Below, piece by piece: positions 25,532-35,210 of a stretch of 64,000 nt of DNA; position 1 is the stretch's first letter, and each line of letters begins with the position of its first letter. The notes under the pieces are model-generated. The model did not search any database and was not told where the DNA came from. It saw nothing but the letters and a program-made list of their open reading frames with translations. The position numbers and the translations under genes were made by a program. The stretch covers positions 100,434 to 164,433 of the forward strand of contig JAJDXO010000011.1 of the NCBI GenBank assembly GCA_022823235.1. The letters are read 5' to 3'. The stretch is from Rhodospirillales bacterium. GTDB taxonomy: Bacteria; Pseudomonadota; Alphaproteobacteria; Rhodospirillales; UBA2165.

Positions 25532-28500
25532 ATGCATCTGCTCGTCGCTCAGCCCGGACAGATCGCCGCGGACGGCGAGGCGGCCGATCTGGATCAGGCG
25601 CCGGGCGATGTCGTGTTTCTGTCATCCGCGGCCAGCGAATTGGCCCTGTTGGCCCAAGCCTGGCGGGATCGGGAGGCGGCCGGCGGCGGCCGCGGTTCAA
25701 GCCTGCGTCTCGCCAACCTCATGCAGCTCGATCACAACATGTCGGTCGACCTCTATGTGGAAAAAACGATTGCGCAATCGAAATTGGTGATCGTCCGTCT
25801 CATGGGCGGGGTGCGGTATTGGCCGTATGGCATTGAACAGGCCGCGGCGGCCTGCCGGGAGAACGGCGTCAAGCTGGCCGTGGTGCCGGGTGACGATGCC
25901 GCCGATCCGGAACTCATCGAATATGCCACGTTGGGAGCCGCGGACTGCCACCGGTTGTGGCAATACTGCGCCCAGGGCGGCGCCGGGAATTTTCTGGCCC
26001 TGCTCGAGTTTGCGGATCATTTGCTTGGTCACGAAGCCGATTGGCGCGAACCCGTGCCCCTGCTTCGCGCGGGACTGTATTGGCCCGGATCACAAATAAC
26101 CGATGTGAAATCGCTTCGGGCGCACTGGCGGGACGGCGCGCCGGCGGCGCCGATTATTTTCTATCGGGCGCTGGTTCAGGCGGAGGACCTCAAACCCATC
26201 GATGCATTGATCGAGGCGCTGCGGATACGGTCCATCAATCCTCTGCCGATCTTCGTCAGCAGCCTGAAGGACCGGGCCTGTGCCGAGCTGGTCGCCTTGT
26301 TCTTGGCGGATTGCGATCCGGACGTCATCCTCAACACCACGGCTTTTGCCGTGACCACGCCCGGCGATCCCGGCTCCGGGACCCCGTTCTCGGGAACCGA
26401 CGCGCCTGTATTGCAGGTGGTTTTGGCGGGCCAGGACGAGGATTCCTGGCGCGTCGACCCGCAGGGGCTTTCGCCCAGGGACCTGTCGATGAATGTCGCG
26501 TTGCCGGAGGTGGATGGCCGGGTTCTGTCCCGCGCGGTCTCCTTCAAGCGTGCCGAAGCGCTGGAGGATCGGGTCCAGGGCGCCGTTGTCCGGCACGAAC
26601 CCGCCGCCGACCGCATCGATTTCGTCGCCGACCTGGTGGAGAACTGGGCCGTTCTCCGGCGGACGCCGGCGGCGGACCGCCGGGTTGCCGTCATTGTCGC
26701 CAACTATCCCAATCGGGACGGCCGGCTCGGGAACGGGGTCGGGCTGGATACGCCGGCGGGCATTCATGCATTCCTGACCCGCGCCGCTGCCGATGGGTAC
26801 GATTTGGGTGGCCAAGTTCCCGATGACCCGGCCGCGATCATCGACCTCCTGTTGAGCGGCCCCACTAACGCGGATCCAAACGCGGATGGTACGGTCGGTC
26901 TCGATCTTCCGACCTACCTGTCCCATTGGGACCGGCTTCCGGAGAGTGTCCGAACGTCCGTCGGGGAACGCTGGGGCGCGCCGGAGGATGATCGGTTCTT
27001 CAAGGACGGCGGCTTTGTTCTTGGTGTCCATCGGTTGGGGAACGTGGTGCTCGGCGTGCAGCCGTCGCGGGGCTACGACGTTGATCCGCTGGAATCCTAT
27101 CACGATCCGGATCTGGTGCCGCCGCACCGCTATTTCGCCTTTTATTTCTGGCTTCGCCATGTATTTGGCGCGCACGCGGCGGTCCACTTCGGCAAGCACG
27201 GCAACATGGAGTGGCTGCCGGGCAAGGCGCTGGCCTTGTCCGGGGAATGCTATCCCGAAACGGTTTTCGGCCCGCTGCCCCATGTTTATCCGTTCATCGT
27301 CAACGATCCCGGGGAGGGGAGTCAGGCCAAGCGGCGCACCCAGGCGGTGATCGTCGATCACCTGATGCCGCCGCTGACCCGCGCCGAGAGCTATGGCCCG
27401 CTCCGGGACCTGGAGGCGCTGGTCGATGAGTACTATCAGGCGGCGGGTATGGACCGCCGCCGGCTTACCGTCCTCAGGAAGGAGATTCTCGATCTCAGCT
27501 GCGACCTTCGCCTCGACCGGGATGCAGGGATGATCCCCGACGACGATGACGATGAGGCGCTTGGAAAGATCGACAACTATCTCTGCGAATTGAAGGAAAC
27601 CCAAATCAGAGGCGGATTGCACGTTTTTGGCCGGTCGCCCGACGGCGATCTGGTCCCGGACCTGCTGGTTGCCCTGACCCGGGTGCCGCGCGGGAACGGC
27701 GAGGGCGAAGATGCCTCCCTGATCCGAGCCTTGTCCGCCGACCTGGGGATGGTCGATTTCGATCCCTTGGACTGTGAGCTTGGTAAGGTCTGGGACGGGC
27801 CTCGGCCATCGCTGCTGGAGACCGGGGCCGGCGTGTGGCGCTCCTGTGGCGACACGGTGGAGCGCCTCGAACATCTGGCCTCGAGCCTGGTTTCCGGATC
27901 ACGGGACCCGGACCCCGATTGGCACCGGACACGTGCCGTTCTCGATCTTATCGCGACAACTCTCCGGCCCGCCATCGAGGATGCGGGAGACGCGGAATTG
28001 ACCGGCATCGCGACGGCGCTCGATGGCCGGTTCGTACCGCCGGGGCCCAGCGGGGCACCGAGCCGGGGCCGGCTCGACGTTCTTCCCACCGGGCGAAATT
28101 TCTATTCGGTCGACGTGCGCGCGGTACCGACTCCCACCGCCTGGACACTGGGATGGAAGTCGGCCTCGTTGCTGATCGACCGGTACTTTCAGGATCACGG
28201 CGAATATCCGGCGCGGCTCGCCATCTCGGCCTGGGGAACGGCCAACATGCGGACGGGCGGCGACGACATCGCCCAGGCTCTCGCGCTCATGGGCGTTCAG
28301 CCCGCTTGGGACCCGCAAACCCGGCGCATGACCGGATTCGATATCATGCCGTTGGACCTGCTGGACCGTCCCCGCGTGGACGTTCTGTTCCGGGTCTCCG
28401 GGTTTTTTCGCGATGCTTTTCCGACCCAGCTGAAGTTGCTCGACTCGGCCGCGCGGGCAGTCGCCGATCTGGATGAACCGAATCATCTCAACCCGATTGC

Positions 28501-29281
28501 CGGTCAGGTGCGTTCGGACGCCGAAGCCCTGGTCGCCGCCGGCCACGATGAGGGTTCGGCCCGCCGGCGCGCCGGTCATCGGGTATTCGGGTCCAAGCCG
28601 GGTGCTTACGGCGCCGGTCTTCAGGCATTGATCGACGAGCGGTTGTGGGAAACCGACGAGGACCTCGCGCAGGCCTATGTCGCCTGGGGCGGATATGCCT
28701 ATGGCGGCGGGTCGGCAGGCGAGGCCGTGCCCGAACTGTTTGCGTCGCGCCTTTCCAATATCGAGGCCGTGGTTCAAAACCAGGACAACCGGGAGCACGA
28801 CGTCCTGGACAGCGACGATTACTACCAGTTCGAGGGCGGGATGGCGGCGGCGGTCCGCCACTTCAGCGGAACGCAGCCGGAGATTTACCACAACGATCAC
28901 TCCCGGCCCGAGACCCCCCGCATCCGGACGCTCCATGACGAGATCGGGCGGGTCGTCCGCGCGCGCGCCGCCAACCCCAAGTGGATCGACGGCGTCATGC
29001 GGCACGGCTACAAGGGGGCCTTCGAGATCGCGGCCACCGTGGACTATCTGTTCGCATTTGCCGCCACGTCGCGGGTGGTGGAGGATCATCACTTCGATCA
29101 GCTGTTCGATGCCTACTTGCGCGACGAGCGGGTTCGATCATTTATTGAAGACAACAATCCATCGGCCTTGAGCGAAATTGCCGAGCGGTTCGAAGAGGCG
29201 ATTGACCGGGGGCTTTGGCATCCCCGGTCCAACGCCGCCGCGGCGCTGTTGGCCGGGATCAGGGAGGAGAGGGGCGGATGA
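25532..29281 (+). CDS. cobN: cobaltochelatase subunit CobN
   Basis: The large, corrin-binding subunit of the aerobic ATP-dependent cobaltochelatase that inserts cobalt into hydrogenobyrinic acid a,c-diamide. 1249 residues, the expected size. Recognisable blocks include NLMQLDHNMSVDLYVEKT near the N terminus, VHFGKHGNMEWLPGKAL, PHVYPFIVNDPGEGSQAKRR, GRNFYSVDVRAVPT and NQDNREHDVLDSDDYYQFEGG. The CobS and CobT chelatase subunits (AAA+ and VWA) are not in this window. Its stop overlaps cobO (ATGA). Confidence 0.97.
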   Translation: MHLLVAQPGQIAADGEAADLDQAPGDVVFLSSAASELALLAQAWRDREAAGGGRGSSLRLANLMQLDHNMSVDLYVEKTIAQSKLVIVRLMGGVRYWPYGIEQAAAACRENGVKLAVVPGDDAADPELIEYATLGAADCHRLWQYCAQGGAGNFLALLEFADHLLGHEADWREPVPLLRAGLYWPGSQITDVKSLRAHWRDGAPAAPIIFYRALVQAEDLKPIDALIEALRIRSINPLPIFVSSLKDRACAELVALFLADCDPDVILNTTAFAVTTPGDPGSGTPFSGTDAPVLQVVLAGQDEDSWRVDPQGLSPRDLSMNVALPEVDGRVLSRAVSFKRAEALEDRVQGAVVRHEPAADRIDFVADLVENWAVLRRTPAADRRVAVIVANYPNRDGRLGNGVGLDTPAGIHAFLTRAAADGYDLGGQVPDDPAAIIDLLLSGPTNADPNADGTVGLDLPTYLSHWDRLPESVRTSVGERWGAPEDDRFFKDGGFVLGVHRLGNVVLGVQPSRGYDVDPLESYHDPDLVPPHRYFAFYFWLRHVFGAHAAVHFGKHGNMEWLPGKALALSGECYPETVFGPLPHVYPFIVNDPGEGSQAKRRTQAVIVDHLMPPLTRAESYGPLRDLEALVDEYYQAAGMDRRRLTVLRKEILDLSCDLRLDRDAGMIPDDDDDEALGKIDNYLCELKETQIRGGLHVFGRSPDGDLVPDLLVALTRVPRGNGEGEDASLIRALSADLGMVDFDPLDCELGKVWDGPRPSLLETGAGVWRSCGDTVERLEHLASSLVSGSRDPDPDWHRTRAVLDLIATTLRPAIEDAGDAELTGIATALDGRFVPPGPSGAPSRGRLDVLPTGRNFYSVDVRAVPTPTAWTLGWKSASLLIDRYFQDHGEYPARLAISAWGTANMRTGGDDIAQALALMGVQPAWDPQTRRMTGFDIMPLDLLDRPRVDVLFRVSGFFRDAFPTQLKLLDSAARAVADLDEPNHLNPIAGQVRSDAEALVAAGHDEGSARRRAGHRVFGSKPGAYGAGLQALIDERLWETDEDLAQAYVAWGGYAYGGGSAGEAVPELFASRLSNIEAVVQNQDNREHDVLDSDDYYQFEGGMAAAVRHFSGTQPEIYHNDHSRPETPRIRTLHDEIGRVVRARAANPKWIDGVMRHGYKGAFEIAATVDYLFAFAATSRVVEDHHFDQLFDAYLRDERVRSFIEDNNPSALSEIAERFEEAIDRGLWHPRSNAAAALLAGIREERGG

Positions 29282-29898
29282 CCGAAGAGCTGACCGAAGA
29301 CGAAATCAACGCACGCGCCAACGAAAAGCGGCGCAGGCACAAGGAAGCCAAGGACAAAATCCTGGCCACCAAGACCAAGGAGGGCGGCCTGTTGGTGGTC
29401 CATACGGGCAAGGGCAAGGGCAAGACCACGGCCGCCATGGGTATCGTCGCCCGCTGTATCGGCCACGGCATGAAGGTCGGCATCGTCCAGTTCGTGAAGG
29501 GAAAGTGGGAAACCGGAGAGCGTGCCGTCCTCGAACGGTTCCCCGATTTCGTAACCATGACCGCCATGGGGGAGGGATTCACCTGGGAAACCCAGGACCG
29601 GGCCCGGGATATCGCGGCGGCAACCGCCGCGTGGGAGCGGGCCAAGGAAATGATCAACGATCCGGACAACAAGCTGGTGCTCCTGGACGAGATCAACATC
29701 GTGCTGCGCAACGATTATCTCGACATCGACGAAGTGGTCGGCTTCCTCAAAAACAAGCCGGCCCATATCCATGTGATCTGCACCGGGCGGAATGCGAAGC
29801 CGGAGCTTATCGAAGCCGCCGATTTGGTCACCGAGATGACCGAGATCAAACACCATTTCCGGGCCGACTTTAAGGCGCAGGCCGGAATCGAATTTTAG
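29278..29898 (+). CDS. cobO: cob(I)yrinic acid a,c-diamide adenosyltransferase
   Basis: Adds the 5'-deoxyadenosyl ligand to cobalt(I) corrinoids. 206 residues of the CobO/BtuR type, with the P-loop HTGKGKGKTTAAMG, VQFVKGKWETGER, and the late LLDEINIVLRNDYLD and HVICTGRNAKPELIEAADLVTEM. A charged N-terminal helix (about 1-30) is normal. It is coupled to cobN by a four-base overlap and followed by cobQ after ten bases. Confidence 0.96.
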   Translation: MTEELTEDEINARANEKRRRHKEAKDKILATKTKEGGLLVVHTGKGKGKTTAAMGIVARCIGHGMKVGIVQFVKGKWETGERAVLERFPDFVTMTAMGEGFTWETQDRARDIAAATAAWERAKEMINDPDNKLVLLDEINIVLRNDYLDIDEVVGFLKNKPAHIHVICTGRNAKPELIEAADLVTEMTEIKHHFRADFKAQAGIEF

Positions 29899-29908
29899 GG
29901 ACGCCTCG

Positions 29909-31369
29909 GTGACCGCCAAGGCATTGATGTTTCAGGGGACGGCGTCCGATGTCGGGAAGTCGCTGGTCACGGCGGCGTTCTGCCGGGCGTTGACCAACCG
30001 CGGGCATTCGGTCCGGCCATTCAAACCTCAGAATATGTCGAACAACGCCGCGGTCGCCGCGGACGGCGGTGAGATCGGCCGGGCGCAGGCCCTGCAGGCG
30101 AAGGCCTGCCGCGTCGAGCCCCGCGTCGACATGAACCCGGTACTGTTGAAGCCCCAGTCGGATGTGGGCTCCCAGGTCGTGGTCCGGGGCGAGGTCAAGG
30201 GGAACTACTCGGCGCGTGAATTTCAGGACATCAAGCCGGCTTTGCTGGACGATGTCGTCGCCGCTTTTGACCGCTTGGGCGAAGATGCCGACTTCGTGGT
30301 GGTGGAAGGCGCGGGCAGTGCCGCCGAGATTAATCTCCGCCGAAATGACATCGCCAATATGGGGTTCGCCCTGGCCGCGGGCGTGAATGTCGTCCTGATC
30401 GGCGATATCGACCGGGGCGGGGTGATCGCGAACATCGTTGGCACCAAAGCGCTCCTCGATCCCGAGGAAGAGGCGCTGATCGCCGGCTTCATCATCAACC
30501 GGTTTCGCGGCGATCCATCATTGTTCGACGACGGCCTCGCCATGATTGCCGGGCGGACCGGGTACCGTTCCTTCGGCGTGCTGCCGTACTTGACAGCGGC
30601 GGGACACCTTCCCCAGGAAGATGCCATGTCGCTCGAGAACAGGGAGGGCGGCCCTGTCGGCGGGACGATCCGGATTGCCGTTCCGCGCCTGGCCCATATT
30701 TCCAACTTCGACGATTTCGACCCGTTGATCGCCGAGCCGGATGTGGACCTCGTCATGGTGCCGCCGGGTGAGGCGCTGCCGGGCGATGCGCACCTCGTTA
30801 TTCTCCCCGGCTCCAAGGCAACCATTGCCGATCTCGCTCACTTGCGGGAGCAGGGCTGGGATATCGATCTCGCCGCCCATGTCCGGCGTGGCGGGCAGGT
30901 CCTGGGCATTTGCGGCGGCTATCAGATGCTTGGCCGCCGGATTGCCGATCCGGACGGCATGGAAGGTCCGGCCGGTTCAACGGATGGGCTCGGCTATCTT
31001 GATATGGAGACGCGGCTGACGGCCGGAAAAACGCTTACCGAGGTGTCGGGCGCCGACGCCCGGGGCACGCCTATTGCCGGTTACGAAATGCATGTCGGGG
31101 AGACGTCGGGTCCGGCGACGATGACCCCGTACCTGACCCTCGGGGGCCGGGCCGACGGAGCGGTCTCGGAAGACGGCCGGATCACCGGGTGCTACGTTCA
31201 CGGATTATTTGCCGCCGATGAATTCCGGCATTCGTTCTTGAAGGGGCTTAAGGAACGATCGGCATCCGGCCTGCTGTATGAAGCGTCCGTCGAGGCCGCC
31301 TTGGACGATGTCGCCGAAGCGCTGGAATCGAATCTGGATGTGGACGGCCTCATGGACGCCGCCGGTTAG
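29909..31369 (+). CDS. cobQ: cobyric acid synthase
   Basis: Glutamine-dependent amidase that converts adenosylcobyrinic a,c-diamide to adenosylcobyric acid (four amidations). 486 residues from a GTG at 29909. The N-terminal synthetase half has MFQGTASDVGKSLVTAAFCR and KPQNMSNNAAV; the C-terminal glutaminase half has GQVLGICGGYQMLGR with the nucleophilic Cys and the later GCYVHGLF with the catalytic His. Its end overlaps the convergent cbiB gene by four bases, closing the plus-strand arm. Confidence 0.97.
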   Translation: MTAKALMFQGTASDVGKSLVTAAFCRALTNRGHSVRPFKPQNMSNNAAVAADGGEIGRAQALQAKACRVEPRVDMNPVLLKPQSDVGSQVVVRGEVKGNYSAREFQDIKPALLDDVVAAFDRLGEDADFVVVEGAGSAAEINLRRNDIANMGFALAAGVNVVLIGDIDRGGVIANIVGTKALLDPEEEALIAGFIINRFRGDPSLFDDGLAMIAGRTGYRSFGVLPYLTAAGHLPQEDAMSLENREGGPVGGTIRIAVPRLAHISNFDDFDPLIAEPDVDLVMVPPGEALPGDAHLVILPGSKATIADLAHLREQGWDIDLAAHVRRGGQVLGICGGYQMLGRRIADPDGMEGPAGSTDGLGYLDMETRLTAGKTLTEVSGADARGTPIAGYEMHVGETSGPATMTPYLTLGGRADGAVSEDGRITGCYVHGLFAADEFRHSFLKGLKERSASGLLYEASVEAALDDVAEALESNLDVDGLMDAAG

Positions 31370-32346
31370 CTGCCGAACTCCAGAACCGCTGCCGCGCCCG
31401 TCACACCGGCCAACAGGGCGCAGGCAACGGCATAGATCCTCAGGCCCCGCCGGATGGTCCGCTCGCCGCAGTCCGCCGGACCGCCGTCGAGCCAGGGTTC
31501 GTCGAGGCTGTCGCCGCCGTACCTCCTGGGACCGCCGAGGGCAACCTGTAGCGCGCCCGCCATGGCAGCCTCGGGATAGCCGGCATTCACCGATCTGTGT
31601 TTCCGCCCGTCCCGGAACATCGTCACGAGCGCCGGCTTCGGCGCGCCGGTTCCAAGGCCGGCGGCGGCCGCAATCAAAAGACCGGCAAATCGCGCGGGGA
31701 TGTAATTGAGGACATCGTCCAGCCGTGCCGACGCCCAGCCGAAATCCCGGTACTCGTCATTCAGGTGGCCGATCATGCTGTCGGCGGTATTGACGGCCTT
31801 GTAGAGCATCATTCCCGGCAGACCGAAGAAAACCGCGAACATAACCGGCGCAACCACGCCGTCGCTGAAGTTCTCGGCCGTCGATTCGATAGCCGCGCGG
31901 CTCACCCCCGCTTCATCCAGGTTGTCGGAATCCCGGCCGACGATCCTGGCCACCGCCGATCGTCCGCTGTCCAGCCCTCCGTCGCGCAGGGCGTTGGCCA
32001 CATCGGCGACATGCCGGTAGAGGCTGTTCTGGGCAATGAACAGGGACATCAGAAGCGCGATCAATGCCCACCCATACGGCAGGGGAGCCGCCCAGACGAC
32101 AATCAGGGCGCCGATCAGCCATGCCAGGGCGCCCACCGCACATACGGCCAGGATGCCCGCCAGACGTCTGGCAATGGCCGGGATCGAGGGTCGATTGAGC
32201 AGATTGTCCAGACCGGAGATCACCTTGCCCGCAACGGCAACCGGGTGCGGCACGTACCGGTAAAACCAGCGCGGATCGCCTATCGCGGCGTCCGCCAGCA
32301 TCGCAAGCGGAACGACGAGAAGCGGCGTGTCGGCCCACACGGACAT
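31366..32346 (-). CDS. cbiB: adenosylcobinamide-phosphate synthase
   Basis: Integral membrane enzyme that attaches (R)-1-amino-2-propanol phosphate to adenosylcobyric acid (cobD in P. denitrificans naming). 326 residues. Family segments: AMLADAAIGDPRWFYRYVPHPV, VSRAAIESTAENFSDGVVAP, and YKAVNTADSMIGHLNDEYRDFGWASARLDDVLNYIPAR; several hydrophobic helices between. It starts directly after the aminotransferase stop, so the two act as a pair, and ends overlapping cobQ. Confidence 0.95.
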   Translation of the reverse strand: MSVWADTPLLVVPLAMLADAAIGDPRWFYRYVPHPVAVAGKVISGLDNLLNRPSIPAIARRLAGILAVCAVGALAWLIGALIVVWAAPLPYGWALIALLMSLFIAQNSLYRHVADVANALRDGGLDSGRSAVARIVGRDSDNLDEAGVSRAAIESTAENFSDGVVAPVMFAVFFGLPGMMLYKAVNTADSMIGHLNDEYRDFGWASARLDDVLNYIPARFAGLLIAAAAGLGTGAPKPALVTMFRDGRKHRSVNAGYPEAAMAGALQVALGGPRRYGGDSLDEPWLDGGPADCGERTIRRGLRIYAVACALLAGVTGAAAVLEFGS

Positions 32347-33357
32347 TCAGGTCTCGGCGCAGAGGCCGTTCAGAGCTTCGGCCAGCCGGGCTTGGTTCCC
32401 GTCGCTGCCGGGCAGGCCGATCCGCAGCCATCGGGAATGGGACTGGAAGTATCGGGTCAATATCCCGTTTCGCGCGAGATGTTCGTATATCCACCCGGCG
32501 TCGTCGGCCTCGACCAGCCTGAACAGATCGGTGCCGCCGATGACGGTCAGGTTGTTGCCGGCGAGGAGGAGGTCCAGCTGCCGGCGCGCGTCGCCGAGGG
32601 TTTGCCGCATATCCTCCTGCCACCGGCGGTCCGAGAGGGCGCGGTGGCCGATGGTTATGGCCGGCCCGCTCACGGCCCAGGGGCCCAACCTCTCGCGAAT
32701 CGCGGAAACGATTTCCGCATCGCCGGCTGCAAATCCGAGACGCAGGCCGGCCAGCCCGAAAAACTTTCCGAGGGACCGGAGGACCACGAGGCCCGGACGG
32801 GGAAGAAGCGGTGCGATCGAGAAATCCGGTGCAACGTCGGCGAAGGCTTCGTCCACGATCAGCAATCCGCCGCTCTGAGACAGTTCATCCGCCGCTTCAG
32901 CCAGCGCCGATGCCGGAATCAGCCTCCCGTCCGGGTTGTTGGGATTGACGGCAACGACGACGTCGGCGGCCAGGGCGTCCGGGAGCGAGTCCACCTCCGA
33001 TACCGAATGTCCGGCATGACGCCAGCAAGCCGCATGCTCCTCGTATGTCGGGCCCAGCACGGCAACCGCGGACGGTTCTCGAAGATGAGGGAGAATTTGG
33101 ATGATTGCCTGTGTGCCGGGCGCGGCGGCCACCGCCGTGGCGGGGTCCAGACCGTAGGCGGATCTCGCGGCCAGCAGAAGCCCGCCCAGGTCGCCGTCAT
33201 GGGGCAATCGGCGGATCAGGTCGGGGTGGATGGTCAGGGCGTCATAAGCGAAGGGATTGATCCCGGTGGACAGGTCCAGCCATCCCTCGGGTGGCTCGCC
33301 GAACGCGGCGGAGGCCTGATCCAGCCGGCCGCCGTGATGAAGGGAAGCGTTGGCCAC
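32347..33357 (-). CDS. cobD: threonine-phosphate decarboxylase / PLP aminotransferase of cobalamin synthesis
   Basis: A fold-type I PLP enzyme of 336 residues that supplies aminopropanol phosphate (CobD in Salmonella, CobC in P. denitrificans). It opens with HHGGRLDQASAAFG and WLDLSTGINPFAY, characteristic of this branch of the HisC family; NPNNPDGRLIP, LLIVDEAFADV and the PLP-lysine segment LRSLGKFFGLAGLRLGF are all present. The start is a GTG (33357). It lies between btuD (15-base gap) and cbiB (no gap), so uptake and side-chain assembly are linked in one operon. Confidence 0.92.
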   Translation of the reverse strand: MANASLHHGGRLDQASAAFGEPPEGWLDLSTGINPFAYDALTIHPDLIRRLPHDGDLGGLLLAARSAYGLDPATAVAAAPGTQAIIQILPHLREPSAVAVLGPTYEEHAACWRHAGHSVSEVDSLPDALAADVVVAVNPNNPDGRLIPASALAEAADELSQSGGLLIVDEAFADVAPDFSIAPLLPRPGLVVLRSLGKFFGLAGLRLGFAAGDAEIVSAIRERLGPWAVSGPAITIGHRALSDRRWQEDMRQTLGDARRQLDLLLAGNNLTVIGGTDLFRLVEADDAGWIYEHLARNGILTRYFQSHSRWLRIGLPGSDGNQARLAEALNGLCAET

Positions 33358-33372
33358 GGGAATACCGGCCGC

Positions 33373-34194
33373 CTAGGCCGACCTCTTGCCGGTCGGCGCC
33401 TCGAAAGGCCGTGTCGGAGGCTGGGCCGGCCCGATGGGGACGACGATCCGGTTGCCGCCGTCACCGTGAATCTGCGCTTCGATCCCGTAAACCCGGGCCA
33501 GCCGTTCTTCGGTCAGAACGCCCGCGGCCTGGTCGTCGGCGACGATCCGGCCGCCGGCCATCAGCACGATCCGGTCACAGTACCGGAGCGCCAGCGTCAG
33601 GTCATGGAGGACGACAATTACGCTCCGGCCCCGGCGGGCGAGGTCCTTCAGCAGCTGCATGATTTGCAGCTGATGTCCCGGGTCGAGGCCCGAAATGGGC
33701 TCGTCGGCCAACAGGATCGGCGCCTCGACGGCCAACGCGGAAGCCAGCAGCATCCGAATTCTCTCACCGCCGGACAAGGTGGGCGCCTTGCGGTCCCGGA
33801 GATGGACGATATCCGTCTCTTCGAGCACCCGCTCGATGACCGTCCAATCGCGCCGCCCGAGACCACGGAACGTGCTCGAATAGGGCAGCCGTCCGAGGCC
33901 GACGATCCGCTCGACGCTCATCGGCCAGTGCACGCCCGCATTCTGCGCCAGATAGGCAACCTCGCGGGCGATCTCCGGGCGCGACAGGGTCGCCACGGGG
34001 CGCCCGTTCAGGTGAACGCCTCCGCGGTCGGGATTTATCAGATTGACCAGGCAGCGAAGCAAGGTGGTCTTTCCGGCGCCGTTGGGTCCGATCAGGCCGA
34101 CGATCTCTCCATCCGCCAGAGACAAACCGGCCTCCCGCAGAATGGTTGTCCCGCTCCGGATGACGGTCAGTCCATTCGCATCGAGCACGCTCAT
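33373..34194 (-). CDS. btuD: corrinoid ABC transporter ATP-binding protein
   Basis: A 273-residue ABC ATPase of the BtuD/FecE class. Walker A GPNGAGKTT, Q-loop AYLAQNAGVHWP, signature LSGGERIRM (LSGGE rather than LSGGQ), Walker B ILLADEPISGLDP, and the H-loop VLHDLTLALRY. A C-terminal Pro-rich tail is not conserved. Its ATG overlaps the permease stop (ATGA). Context between btuC, btuF and cobalamin genes, behind a cobalamin riboswitch, makes vitamin B12 or a precursor the likely cargo rather than a siderophore. Confidence 0.9.
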   Translation of the reverse strand: MSVLDANGLTVIRSGTTILREAGLSLADGEIVGLIGPNGAGKTTLLRCLVNLINPDRGGVHLNGRPVATLSRPEIAREVAYLAQNAGVHWPMSVERIVGLGRLPYSSTFRGLGRRDWTVIERVLEETDIVHLRDRKAPTLSGGERIRMLLASALAVEAPILLADEPISGLDPGHQLQIMQLLKDLARRGRSVIVVLHDLTLALRYCDRIVLMAGGRIVADDQAAGVLTEERLARVYGIEAQIHGDGGNRIVVPIGPAQPPTRPFEAPTGKRSA

Positions 34195-35210
34195 GCCATC
34201 GACCTCCGGACCTTGAAGATCAGGAACAGGAAAAACGGCGCGCCGACGAGGGCGGTCAGCACGCCGAGCTTCATCTCGACGTTGGTGGGGATCAGCCGGA
34301 CGCCGATGTCGGCCGCAAGCAGGAGCGCCGCTCCCCCGAACGTGCTGGCGAGCAGAAGGCGGCGCGGCTCGTGGCCGACGAAAGGACGAAGCAGGTGGGG
34401 GACGACCAGGCCGACGAACCCAACCACCCCCGCGACGGCGACTCCGGCCCCGACGGCCAGGGCGGTGCCGGCGATCAGTTGAACCCGTACGCGCTTCAAA
34501 TCGAAGCCGAGGGTGCTCGCCATGTCCTCACCGAGGGTCAGAGCATCCAGGGCGCGGCCGGTCGTGAGCAGCAACAGGGCGCCCGCCGCCATGAACGGCA
34601 GCGACAGGAAGAAGTGATCCATGCTCCGGTCCTTGAGCGAGCCCAACAGCCAAAAGACGATCTCGGAGGCTGACAGGGCGTCGGGTGACAGGTTGATCGC
34701 CAGCGAAATCAACGCCCCGGCAAGGGAGCTCAACGCAATCCCCGCCAGTATGAGCGTCAGGACGCTGGGATCCCGCCCCGCCAATGCGAACAAGAGGGCG
34801 ATCGCAATCACGGCGCCGGCAATGGCGGCGAGCGGCAAGGCCAGCGGAAACAAATTGAACAGACCGAAGTAGAGGACGATCACCGCGCCGAGGGCGGCCG
34901 ACGAAGAGGCGCCGATGATTCCCGGCTCGGCCAGTGGATTGCGCAGCAGCCCCTGAAGCGCCGCGCCGGCAAGTCCGAGCGTGCCGCCGATGGCGAGCGC
35001 CAGGAGAACCCGGGGCAGGCGAATTTCCTGCATGATGATGGCGGCCGTGGAGTTGCCGCCGGCAAAAAGGCCGCTCATGGGAACCGCCACTTCCCCGATC
35101 ATCAACGAGGCGCCCGCAAGCACCGCCACCAGCACGGCCAGGCATGCCAATAGGGGCAGATCCGCCAACAGGGGCGGGCCGCTCATCGGGTGCGATGAAC
35201 CCGAACTCAT
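34191..35210 (-). CDS. btuC: corrinoid ABC transporter permease
   Basis: A 339-residue FecCD/BtuC-type permease with about ten membrane helices. Typical segments: EIRLPRVLLALAIGGTLGLAGAALQGLLRNPLAEPGIIG, GSLKDRSMDHFF, and GVVGFVGLVVPHLLRPFVGHEPR near the coupling helix. It overlaps the binding-protein gene upstream by four bases and btuD downstream by four, a tight uptake cassette. Confidence 0.9.
   Translation of the reverse strand: MSSGSSHPMSGPPLLADLPLLACLAVLVAVLAGASLMIGEVAVPMSGLFAGGNSTAAIIMQEIRLPRVLLALAIGGTLGLAGAALQGLLRNPLAEPGIIGASSSAALGAVIVLYFGLFNLFPLALPLAAIAGAVIAIALLFALAGRDPSVLTLILAGIALSSLAGALISLAINLSPDALSASEIVFWLLGSLKDRSMDHFFLSLPFMAAGALLLLTTGRALDALTLGEDMASTLGFDLKRVRVQLIAGTALAVGAGVAVAGVVGFVGLVVPHLLRPFVGHEPRRLLLASTFGGAALLLAADIGVRLIPTNVEMKLGVLTALVGAPFFLFLIFKVRRSMA

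Noticed and set aside
26090..29092. Long minus-strand frames within cobN
   Set aside because: CobN is full length with all family blocks; opposing frames lack start context and motifs.
31597..34482. 961-codon open frame on the plus strand across cbiB, cobD and btuD
   Set aside because: It spans three genes with unambiguous motifs on the other strand and has shadow-frame composition with no ribosome site.
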